Shown here: positions 8,217-14,929 of the stretch, one piece after another
Numbering within the stretch: the first letter of the stretch is position 1
Layout: every line of letters begins with the position of its first letter
NCBI GenBank assembly: GCA_039030335.1
Contig: JBCCEJ010000106.1
Span: 1 to 15,000 of the forward strand
DNA: 15,000 nt
Source of the DNA: JBCCEJ01 sp039030335
Lineage (GTDB): Bacteria > Pseudomonadota > Gammaproteobacteria > HK1
Reading direction: 5' to 3'
The notes under the pieces: model-generated
What the model was told of the DNA's origin: nothing
Seen by the model: the letters and a program-made list of their open reading frames with translations, nothing else
The model's database searches: none
Made by a program: the position numbers and the translations under genes

Positions 8217-8975
8217 GTGATTTCGCAACAGATGATTGGCGCAGTGTCCGTTATACGTTTTGACCGCCCAGAGGCGCTGAATGCTCTGAGTAGTCAGGCG
8301 CTGGACGGCTTCGAAGCGGCCCTCGGCACCGTAGCTGCCAGCAACGCGAGAGCCGTGATTGTAACCGGCTCCGGCGAACGCGCGTTTTCGACGGGAGCGG
8401 ATATCAGGGAACTCGGTCCTCGCGATGCGAATGAGGTCAGGCACGCTTCGAAGCGCGGACAAGCCATAGCGGCGTCTATCGCAGACCTGCCGATGCCGTC
8501 GTTTGCGCACCTCAATGGATATGCGCTCGGCGGCGCGCTGGAACTGGCGCTCGCCTGCACGTTCCGGCTGGCGACACCGAATGCACGACTGGGATTTCCG
8601 GAGGTGAAGCTGGGTGTCTCAACGGGGTGGGGCGGGACACAGCGTCTGCCCAGGTTGATTCAGCTGCAGTTTGCGCTCGACCTGCTGATGTCGGGCCGGA
8701 CGATCGATGCCGACGAGGCGCGTCGCATCGGACTCGTGCATTCGATCGTTGATACGTTGGACGATACGATCGGCTTCAGTCGTCAGTTCACCGAAAACAG
8801 CCTCGTGGCCATGCGCTACGTGCGGTCGGCCGTCATGGGAGCGTCCGAGCGCACGCTGTCGGATGGGCTGAATCTTGAGACCGAAACCTCAGTCGACTCT
8901 TACGCCACTTTCGATGCGCGCGAAGGCATTGCCGCTTTCTTGCAAAAGCGCGATCCCAATTTCGAGGATCGCTGA
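8217..8975 (+). CDS. enoyl-CoA hydratase, canonical crotonase
   Basis: A 252-residue enoyl-CoA hydratase, predicted to hydrate trans-2-enoyl-CoA in beta-oxidation or branched-chain or aromatic acyl-CoA breakdown. Oxyanion-hole elements are FSTGAD (57-62) and ALGGALE (103-109). Both catalytic glutamates of the family are present: Glu109 in GALELALAC and Glu129 in FPEVKLG, followed by the GGTQRLPRL signature. This contrasts with the crotonase at the window start, which lacks both. The GTG at 8217 is supported by GGAG at 8206-8209 with a seven-base spacer; the overlapping ATG at 8215 is followed directly by a stop in its frame. A 140-base gap separates it from the ligase-like gene, so it may have its own promoter. 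It converges on the TetR-family gene 17 bases away. The exact substrate cannot be given. Confidence 0.92.
   Translation: MISQQMIGAVSVIRFDRPEALNALSSQALDGFEAALGTVAASNARAVIVTGSGERAFSTGADIRELGPRDANEVRHASKRGQAIAASIADLPMPSFAHLNGYALGGALELALACTFRLATPNARLGFPEVKLGVSTGWGGTQRLPRLIQLQFALDLLMSGRTIDADEARRIGLVHSIVDTLDDTIGFSRQFTENSLVAMRYVRSAVMGASERTLSDGLNLETETSVDSYATFDAREGIAAFLQKRDPNFEDR
8950..8972. terminator. hairpin at the convergent crotonase/TetR gene ends
   Basis: GCGATCC (8950-8956) and GGATCGC (8966-8972) form a perfect seven-base stem with a nine-base loop. It lies in the last codons of the crotonase and just beyond the TetR stop, so it could slow polymerase from both sides. There is no T-run on either strand, so it may only be a weak terminator. 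Confidence 0.3.
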
Positions 8976-8992
8976 GAGGGGATCGACTGACG

Positions 8993-9640
8993 TCAGAGGA
9001 GATCAGCTGGCAGCGTGGCCCTGGCTGCTGCCGCAGCTTCTGGCGCCAGAAGGCCGTCCAGCAGCGTCCTCAGTGCCTGCGCGAGAAAGCGCCGTTCGAG
9101 TTCGCTTGGGTTTGCGTGCTCTGCCGCATAAAGCGCATGACGCTCCCAGAATCCCTTGAACATCGCGTCGATGAGCAATAGCGTGGCATCGATGTCGACG
9201 TCCTGGCGGATTATCCCAGCGGCCTGGCCACTCTCCAGGCGTCCGCGCACCCGATCGAACACCGCCGCGTAGCCGCGACCGTATCTGTCTTTACCCTCCA
9301 GTCGCGCCCACGCGCCCAGCCGCAGAAGGTCGGCGTGTTGCCCGAGCCAGCGAAACAGTACGACCAGTCCCACAGTCCAGAAGCGCAGATCGTCCGAAGA
9401 CCGTTGCCACTGCTCGGACTGAATGGCGTCGTAGTCCTGCACTGAGGCTTCGATTACAGCGTCGAACAGCGCATCTTTGGAACCGAAGTAGTGGTGCAGT
9501 AGTGGTTGCGTGACGCCGGCCCGGCGGGCGATTTCACGGGTCGTCGTAGCGGCGAGGCCGCGCTCGGCGAAACATGCACGGGCCGATCGGAGAATCGCCT
9601 GACGGGTGTTGGCTGCGCGGTCGGAGGACATGCACGCCAT
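8993..9640 (-). CDS. TetR/AcrR-family transcriptional regulator
   Basis: A 215-residue TetR-family repressor. The N-terminal DNA-binding domain is typical: an AILRSARACFAERGLAATT helix, then the helix-turn-helix TREIARRAGVTQPLLHHYF (about 34-52) and the GSKDALFDAV continuation. The C-terminal ligand-binding half is all-helical and cannot be assigned a ligand; it contains a FKGFWERHALYA segment. Two starts are possible, ATG 9640 (used) and ATG 9631, neither with a strong ribosome site; the frame stays open to 10075 but that stretch lies antisense to the nuclease and is not family-like. Its promoter faces that of the nuclease across ~126 bases, so autoregulation and control of the nuclease are plausible. 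Control of the neighbouring acyl-CoA hydratase, with an acyl-CoA as ligand, is an alternative. Confidence 0.9.
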   Translation of the reverse strand: MACMSSDRAANTRQAILRSARACFAERGLAATTTREIARRAGVTQPLLHHYFGSKDALFDAVIEASVQDYDAIQSEQWQRSSDDLRFWTVGLVVLFRWLGQHADLLRLGAWARLEGKDRYGRGYAAVFDRVRGRLESGQAAGIIRQDVDIDATLLLIDAMFKGFWERHALYAAEHANPSELERRFLAQALRTLLDGLLAPEAAAAARATLPADLL

Positions 9641-9766
9641 TGTAGTTGCCACCGGCAAAGTTGTAATCGACGGTCGGACGCCGCGGCGCAACGTCGCCGG
9701 CGGCAGACCGCTGGCGTCTCGTTGGTATAGTTTCAGGACGGTTTGCCGCGGACGGATCCCCAGCTG

Positions 9767-10582
9767 ATGTCCAGATATACGAACGTGCAGCTTGCGGTGT
9801 TGCTCGCGCTGCTCGGTGGCGCTGACGCCGCGCTCGCCTGGGGTGCACTGGGTCACCGGGTAACCTGCGACATCGCATTTCGTGAGCTCACACCGGCGGC
9901 ACGCGAGGTGGTGAATTCGCTGGTCCGCGCAGATGCCAGCCTGCGCACTTTCGCTGATGCTTGCGTATGGGCCGACAAAATCAGAAGCGATGCGCGCTAC
10001 GACTGGGCGAAGCCTTATCACTTCGTCAACGTCCCGCGTTCGGCTCGCACGGTATCTGTCACGCGCGACTGTCAACCGCGGGGCTGTGCCATTGCAGGTA
10101 TCTACCGGTTCGCCGGAGTGTTGCGTGATAACACGTCAACGCAGCGCGATCGCATCGTGGCGCTGAAATTCCTCGGCCACTTCGTGGGGGACGTGCACCA
10201 ACCCCTGCACGTATCGTTCGCCGACGACCTGGGTGGCAATCGCATCACGGTCAGGTTCTTTGGCACCAATGCGAAACTACACTTCGTGTGGGACACCGGC
10301 ATCATCAGTCGCCTGGGCCAGGACTGGCGCGGCATGGGCGGGCAATTGCACGATGCCATTACCGCTGCGCAACGCCGCGCATGGACCTCCGACAGTCCTA
10401 TCCAGTGGGCGAATGAGAGTCTTCGGATCACGCGCCGTCCGGATGTTCGCTACGTGGCTGCTCCGTCGTGCTGCATGCGGTTGGACAATCCGTATCTCGC
10501 CGCGCATAAAGGTGTGTTGGTAGCCCGCCTTCAACAAGGTGGCTTGCGTCTCGCATCACTGTTGAACGCGATCTGGAAATAG
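9767..10582 (+). CDS. exported S1/P1-type zinc-dependent nuclease
   Basis: A 271-residue S1/P1 nuclease, which cleaves single-stranded DNA and RNA using three zinc ions. A signal peptide covers residues 1-24 and ends ALA before Trp25. Cleavage there would make Trp25 the mature N-terminus, as the family requires because its N-terminal amine binds zinc. The spacing matches all nine ligands of P1 nuclease: Trp25, His30, Asp70, His85, His138, Asp142, His148, His172 and Asp176 (GHFVGDVHQPLH and LHFVWD). Four or more cysteines may form disulfides in the periplasm or outside the cell. The ATG at 9767 gives a clean signal peptide; an in-frame TTG at 9743 would add eight residues. A TATAGT at 9725-9730 could be a -10 box. 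It is divergent from the TetR gene. A role in nucleic-acid scavenging is likely. Confidence 0.93.
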   Translation: MSRYTNVQLAVLLALLGGADAALAWGALGHRVTCDIAFRELTPAAREVVNSLVRADASLRTFADACVWADKIRSDARYDWAKPYHFVNVPRSARTVSVTRDCQPRGCAIAGIYRFAGVLRDNTSTQRDRIVALKFLGHFVGDVHQPLHVSFADDLGGNRITVRFFGTNAKLHFVWDTGIISRLGQDWRGMGGQLHDAITAAQRRAWTSDSPIQWANESLRITRRPDVRYVAAPSCCMRLDNPYLAAHKGVLVARLQQGGLRLASLLNAIWK

Positions 10583-10601
10583 GCGGCGTGTTCCGCGCGC
10601 G

Positions 10602-10624
10602 GGCCCGGGACAGATTACCGGGCC
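10602..10624 (+). terminator. probable hairpin terminator after the nuclease gene
   Basis: GGCCCGG (10602-10608) and CCGGGCC (10618-10624) form a perfect seven-base GC stem with a nine-base loop, 19 bases after the nuclease stop codon. It is followed by G-TTT-GG, a short T-tract. This looks like an intrinsic terminator with a poor U-run. The remaining ~150 bases before the oxidoreductase gene show no further clear element. Confidence 0.45.
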
Positions 10625-10774
10625 GTTTGGTGGCCGTCGCCGCGACCGCAGATGCGGGGTCCGGGACCATGCTCGACGGCGCTGCCGGCCACAACTCCGT
10701 CGGCCCCGGAAGTCACGCCAATGGGATGATGCCTGTTACGATTGAGCATCGATCTTCAAGGCGTTCCAGCAACG

Positions 10775-11956
10775 ATGAGCAACAGCTACGACGTCGTTAT
10801 CATCGGCGGTGGTGTCATTGGCAGCGCGACCGCGTATTTTCTTGCCAGCAATGCGGATTTCGACGGCTCGGTCGCAGTTATAGAACGCGACTCGACCTAC
10901 GAGAACGCGCCGTCGGCCAAGGCCACCGGCGGAATCCGTCAACAGTTTTCTACCCCTGAGAATATTCAGATCGGCCTGTTTGGCGCTCACTTCGTCAAAC
11001 ATGCGGACGAGTATCTGGAAGTCGACGGCGAAGGGCCGGGGCTCGTCTTTCGTGAGCAGGGCTATCTGGTGCTGGCCTCGCCCGACGCACTTCCCATCCT
11101 GACCCAGAATCATGCGACGCAGCGCGCCGAGGGAGCGGATATTCTCCACCTCGACCCAGGAGCGCTCGCAGAGAAATTTCCGTGGTTGAACGTCGAATCT
11201 TTGGGTGGAGGGTTCTTCGGCGCCAGCGACGAGGGGTGGTTGGATCCGTACGGACTGCTGCAGGCGTTCAAGCGCAAGGCGCGTTCGCTCGGCGTGACTT
11301 ACGTGAACGATGAGGTCATGGATGTCGCGCACGATACGGGCGTTGCGCGGTCTGTCACGCTGCGGTCGGGTAAGACCCTCGCTGCCGGTACTTTCATCAA
11401 TAGCGCAGGCGCGAGCGGTGCCAAGGCGATCGCCCAGTCGCTCGGCGTAGAAATTCCCGTCGAATCGCGCCTGCGAGCGACGTTCGTATTCGAATGCCGT
11501 GAAGATCTTTCCAGTGCGCCTTTGACGGTGCTGCCGAATGGCCAGGCCTGGCGGCCGGAAGGCAGTCGTTTCCTGAGCAACCTCGCGCCGCCAGCCGAGC
11601 GCGATCCGGAACGGTACGACTACGACATGGACCACGACCAGTTCGAGTCCGAGATGTGGGAGCCGCTCGCCACCTACGTGCCGGCATTTGAAGCCGTGAA
11701 GGTCGTGCAGGCGTATTGTTGTCACTACGACCTGAATACGCTGGACGAGAACGCCATACTCGGTTTGTTGCCAGGATTCTCGAACGCCTATCTGACCGCC
11801 GGGTTCTCCGGTCACGGCATGCAGCAGGCGCCAGCGGTTGGTCGCGCGATGAGCGAACTCATCACCTACGGCGAGTTCCGCTCGCTAGACCTCACGCGCT
11901 TCGGCTACGAGCGTGTGCTCCGTGGTGAGGGCATATTCGAGAGTCACTGCTGGTAG
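10775..11956 (+). CDS. FOXRED1-like FAD-dependent oxidoreductase (DAO family)
   Basis: A 393-residue flavoprotein of the D-amino-acid/glycine-oxidase (DAO) fold. The N-terminus has the FAD-binding GGGVIGS motif at 11-17, with Glu37 for the ribose. It closely resembles eukaryotic FOXRED1, the complex I assembly factor, in ordered segments: GGIRQQFSTPENIQ (52-65), KFPWLN (134-139), DEGWLDP (152-158), a YDLNTLDEN segment, and a TAGFSGHG-MQQAPAVGRA block (from 341). Related bacterial proteins oxidise secondary or N-methylated amines such as sarcosine; the substrate here is unknown. No signal peptide or membrane segment is seen, so it is cytoplasmic. The ATG at 10775 is preferred; a TTG at 10742 would add 11 residues unlike the family. 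Neither has a strong ribosome site. It stands alone, converging on the selenocysteine locus across ~370 non-coding bases. Confidence 0.88.
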   Translation: MSNSYDVVIIGGGVIGSATAYFLASNADFDGSVAVIERDSTYENAPSAKATGGIRQQFSTPENIQIGLFGAHFVKHADEYLEVDGEGPGLVFREQGYLVLASPDALPILTQNHATQRAEGADILHLDPGALAEKFPWLNVESLGGGFFGASDEGWLDPYGLLQAFKRKARSLGVTYVNDEVMDVAHDTGVARSVTLRSGKTLAAGTFINSAGASGAKAIAQSLGVEIPVESRLRATFVFECREDLSSAPLTVLPNGQAWRPEGSRFLSNLAPPAERDPERYDYDMDHDQFESEMWEPLATYVPAFEAVKVVQAYCCHYDLNTLDENAILGLLPGFSNAYLTAGFSGHGMQQAPAVGRAMSELITYGEFRSLDLTRFGYERVLRGEGIFESHCW

Positions 11957-12327
11957 GGCCCCGATGAGCGGCGTCACGGCCGGTCCCGATACAGCTCGGG
12001 ACCAAAAAGGCAGGGACGGCCTGGCGTGACCGGCCGCCAGCGTCGGGACGGGTAAGAATACAAAAGACGATCTTGACCACGGGATTCACCGATGGCCCGG
12101 GGATCGCGGCGGTGTGAGCGCCCGCCAGCGCAGGAATTAGAGCGTGGAGCGCTTCGCAGCGCAGCTGAAAAGCACCTGAGCGGTCAACCGCGGAGCCGGG
12201 TACCTGGCGACCAGGGCCACCCGATGTGAATGCTTTGTGTGTTCTCGTCCGCCGACGCTTCCTGGCGGCGAAGTCGCCCATGCGTCGTCGCCGCATCGTC
12301 AAGGTGGCGATTCGCGCAGAGAACAGG
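11957..12327. other. non-coding region with competing inverted repeats near its start
   Basis: No credible gene lies in these ~370 bases; a minus-strand frame of 154 codons across it has no family-like features. Near its start, GGTCCCGA (11982-11989) pairs with TCGGGACC (11996-12003) in an eight-base hairpin. The overlapping CGGCCGGTC (11977-11985) can instead pair with GACCGGCCG (12028-12036), and a second TCGGGAC (12043-12049) offers a third partner. The pairings are mutually exclusive. The hairpin is followed by A5 rather than T5, so it is not an ordinary plus-strand terminator. The remainder, to the tRNA-Sec 3' end, shows only short weak stems. Confidence 0.6.
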
Positions 12328-12424
12328 TGGCGGAAAAGCGTGGGAGTCGAACCCACCAGGGACTGGCGTCCAGCCCCTCAACGGTTTTGAAGACCGCGCG
12401 ACACACCGGTGCCGATGCTCTTCC
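12328..12424 (-). tRNA. selC: tRNA-Sec (selenocysteine, anticodon UCA)
   Basis: A 97-base selenocysteine tRNA including an encoded CCA (TGG on the plus strand at 12328-12330). The anticodon TCA is at 12390-12388 in a CTTCAAA loop. The hallmarks of bacterial tRNA-Sec are all present: an eight-base acceptor stem (GGAAGAGC with GCTTTTCC), a six-base D stem with a four-base loop, a five-base T stem (GTGGG/CCCAC), and a long variable arm of about nine pairs with an ACG loop. The 8+5 acceptor-T stack is the form recognised by SelA and SelB and excluded from EF-Tu. It lies about 115 bases downstream of selB on the same strand, with its own promoter. Confidence 0.97.
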
Positions 12425-12447
12425 CAAGGGTCGGGGTCAGGCTCCCT

Positions 12448-12477
12448 AGTATACGTTGGAGTGCTCGCGCTGGTCAG
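12448..12477 (-). promoter_or_regulatory. sigma-70-like promoter of the tRNA-Sec gene
   Basis: On the minus strand CTGACC (12477-12472) is followed after 18 bases by TATACT (12453-12448), which fits -35 and -10 boxes at four and five of six consensus positions. Initiation would fall near 12441, giving a ~17-base leader before the tRNA 5' end at 12424. This would let selC be transcribed independently of selA-selB. Confidence 0.6.
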
Positions 12478-12539
12478 GTACGGGTGTGACGGAATTGCGG
12501 GCAGGTAGTCTCCGAGCGAGATACCGCCGCCCGTCTGCG

Positions 12540-14480
12540 TCAGCCACCTTCATTAGTCCACAGCTCCACGATCATGGCCTCGGCGCTACGGCTGAGCCTG
12601 CGAATGTTGCCCACGCGGCGCGTCAACCCGGCGCGGTCAAAATACTCCAACAACTCGATAGTGACGTTTCGACCGATACCCGATGCGTCGCGAAACGCGG
12701 CTGCGTCGAATCCGTCTTCACCACGCTCCTCGGCCAGCCTGCCGGCTACCCGCGCGAGGTCGCGTATGCGCGGTAGTGTGAAGTAGCGGTTGCCTTTGAC
12801 GTGCACCAGCAAACCGGCGCCGATGGCCCGGTCGGCCATGCCGCGCAGCTCCTCCAGATCGAGGTCCAGTTCTTTGGCGAGGTCCGGGAGCGTGGGTGGT
12901 TTGTCGCTATGTCGTCCGAGGTGCGGTTGCACTCTGTCCCACAGCCGCTGGTCGCGCTCGGGGAGCTGTACCTGATGCCCGGGGATAGCCAGCAGATTGC
13001 CGTGTACGCGCAACGCGTTTTCCGCGCGCAGCTCGCTGACGACCGCCGCGAAGGTTGCGTCGTCAACGCGGACCGGCAGTCGGTGTTTGAGGCGCGGCCG
13101 CTCGATGCCAGCCCGCTCAGGGTTGTCGATGTGCCACTCCGTCACAACGGCCAGCGCGGCTTCACGAAGACCTCGCCAGTGCGGTTCGGAAATGGCGATA
13201 CGGGCGTCGTCGCGACCGCAGAGCTTCACGGTGACGCCGTCGAGCGCTGAGTTCAGCTGCGCACCCGTCAGGTTCCAGTTGCGTTGGAACTCTTCGACCT
13301 GCACGCCTTGTGGTGATGCGTCTGCCTGCAGCGCCAGCGTCGTCGTCGGCTCCGTCAGACTTATTCTGGACAGCAGCGTCAGACGTTCCGGCCGAGCGCG
13401 TCCTCGCGCGGGTGGCTGTGCGTCCAGGACTTCTCCACCCCCGATCGTGCGGCGTGCCGACTGATCGCGAATGATGAAGCGATCGCCCACCCAAGCCGCC
13501 ATCGGCCTGTTCGGCATCAGACGTACCAGCCCGTCTTCACCCGGCTCGATCGCGTCACCCTCGAGCACCGCGACGCGCGCGCTGATGTCCTGGGTTCCCA
13601 GGTGCAGGTGCACCGGTGTCCAATGCGCCAGCGCCCGCGCGGCGTCCATCGGCACGCGAACGCGCGCGTCGATGCGCTGCGTAGGCGCGTGCGCGGACGG
13701 CGCGACAACCCACTGACCGCGCTGCACCTGTTCGCGTCGAATGCCGGCGCCAGTGAGGTTCAGCGCGCAGCGCTGGCCAGCTTCGCCGCGGGTCGCTGTC
13801 GCGTCGTTCGCGTGGATTGAACGAACCCTGGCGATGGTGCCCTGCGGCGATATCACCACGGTGTCATCGATGTTCACGGCGCCTGAAACGACATGGCCGG
13901 TCACGACCAGTCCGGCTCCGGCCAGCGAGAAACTGCGATCGATCGACAGTCGAAACCCGTCGTCCGCACGTTCGGAGCGGTGCCCCGAGAATTGCGTCAG
14001 CGACTGTTTGAGCGCATCGATGCCGCGCTGCTGCGGCGCGCAGACCGGCAGGATATCCGTACCGGCGAGCGACGTGTCGGACAACATTGCGTGAACTTCA
14101 GCGCTGACCTCCGCAATGCGGGACGCTTCGACTCTGTCGATTTTCGTCAGCGCCACTACGCCGCTGCGAATCCCCAGCAGGTCGAGGATATCGAGGTGTT
14201 CACGCGTCTGGGGCATGGGCCCGTCGTCTGCTGCGATGACCAGCAGTGCGCAATCCACCGACGTCACGCCGGCCAGCATGTTGCGCACGAATTTTTCGTG
14301 CCCGGGCACGTCTACGAATCCCACGGGGATGTCCGGCGTCAGCGACGCGTAGGCGAAGCCGAGGTCGATACTCATGCCGCGGCGTTGCTCTTCCGGCAGC
14401 CGGTCGCTGTGTACACCTGTCAGTGCCTCGACCAACGCCGTCTTGCCATGGTCGATGTGGCCCGCGGTTGCGATGATCAA
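12540..14480 (-). CDS. selB: selenocysteine-specific translation elongation factor SelB
   Basis: A 646-residue GTPase that carries selenocysteyl-tRNA to the ribosome at UGA codons followed by a SECIS hairpin. The EF-Tu-like GTP domain shows GHIDHGKT (7-14), the switch region LPEEQRRGMSIDLGFAY, DVPGHE (57-62) and TKID (112-115). It is followed by the beta-barrel domains and a C-terminal half of winged-helix domains that bind the SECIS RNA. Its length is slightly above the ~614 residues of the E. coli protein. The start is TTG at 14480, overlapping the selA stop as TTGA, with AGGAG seven to eight bases upstream; this indicates translational coupling to selA. The next in-frame ATG would delete the GTP-binding loop. 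selA, selB and the tRNA lie in one orientation. It ends at a TGA at 12540; nothing suggests readthrough. Confidence 0.96.
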   Translation of the reverse strand: MIIATAGHIDHGKTALVEALTGVHSDRLPEEQRRGMSIDLGFAYASLTPDIPVGFVDVPGHEKFVRNMLAGVTSVDCALLVIAADDGPMPQTREHLDILDLLGIRSGVVALTKIDRVEASRIAEVSAEVHAMLSDTSLAGTDILPVCAPQQRGIDALKQSLTQFSGHRSERADDGFRLSIDRSFSLAGAGLVVTGHVVSGAVNIDDTVVISPQGTIARVRSIHANDATATRGEAGQRCALNLTGAGIRREQVQRGQWVVAPSAHAPTQRIDARVRVPMDAARALAHWTPVHLHLGTQDISARVAVLEGDAIEPGEDGLVRLMPNRPMAAWVGDRFIIRDQSARRTIGGGEVLDAQPPARGRARPERLTLLSRISLTEPTTTLALQADASPQGVQVEEFQRNWNLTGAQLNSALDGVTVKLCGRDDARIAISEPHWRGLREAALAVVTEWHIDNPERAGIERPRLKHRLPVRVDDATFAAVVSELRAENALRVHGNLLAIPGHQVQLPERDQRLWDRVQPHLGRHSDKPPTLPDLAKELDLDLEELRGMADRAIGAGLLVHVKGNRYFTLPRIRDLARVAGRLAEERGEDGFDAAAFRDASGIGRNVTIELLEYFDRAGLTRRVGNIRRLSRSAEAMIVELWTNEGG

Positions 14481-14929
14481 GCGAACGCTCCTGCGGCGCG
14501 CTCGGCCAACTCGTCCACCAATGCCAGCAGCGGCTCGGCTGTCTCCAGATTGCGCAGATCCAAATGGAACGCGCTGTCGCGGATGCGTCCGATGACCGGT
14601 GTGCTCAAGGCGCGGAACAGCTCCTCCAGATCCCGGGCGACGCCGTCGCGCGGCGGTGTGGTGGCGAGTGTGAGTGCCAGGCTTGGAATCGCCTGGCCGG
14701 GCAGCGAACCACTGCCGGGTTGCGCCTGGGCAGGCTCCACCGACACGCTGATGCCATCTGGCAACGCACGTGACAACGCCGGTACCAGCGAGGCTGCGAG
14801 GGCTTCGAGCGTATCCATCGGTCGGAGCATCAAGCGCAACGTCGGCAGGTGTTCGGCGAGATGTTCCGGGTCGCGATGCAGCATCAGGATTTCAGCGAGC
14901 GCTGCAATCCTCAGCTTGTCGACCCGGAG
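14477..14929 (-). pseudogene. selA: selA, C-terminal fragment of L-seryl-tRNA(Sec) selenium transferase, cut at 14929
   Basis: The C-terminal ~150 residues of SelA, the PLP enzyme that converts seryl-tRNA-Sec to selenocysteyl-tRNA-Sec with selenophosphate. Conserved segments are LRVDKLRIAALAEIL, LPTLRLMLRP, GSGSLPGQAIPSLALTL and PVIGRIRDSAFHLDLRNLE. Full-length bacterial SelA is about 460 residues; the N-terminal two thirds, with the PLP lysine and its GGPQAG motif, are missing. SelA similarity stops at 14929-14930, where the expected R-A-(L/V)-R-V-D-K pattern breaks. Beyond this the frame runs 14 codons to a TAA at 14972-14974 inside 18S rRNA-like sequence. The gene is probably intact in the organism and truncated here by a chimeric join, not truly a pseudogene. 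Its stop overlaps the selB start by four bases. Confidence 0.9.

Noticed and set aside
9641..10075. N-terminal extension of the TetR frame
   Set aside because: The extra 145 codons are antisense to the nuclease gene and unlike any TetR protein; the family domain begins right after ATG 9640/9631.
10736..11815. Long minus-strand open frame of 359 codons opposite the FAD oxidoreductase
   Set aside because: It has no family-like motifs and mirrors a strongly recognisable plus-strand flavoprotein; long antisense frames are common in GC-rich DNA.
11982..12003. Hairpin as an intrinsic terminator for the oxidoreductase gene
   Set aside because: It is followed by A5 rather than T5 on the plus strand, and no T-run follows on the minus strand.
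11892..12356. Minus-strand open frame of 154 codons across the non-coding gap and the tRNA-Sec 3' end
   Set aside because: It overlaps the tRNA, is Arg/Ala-rich without domain features and looks like a chance frame.
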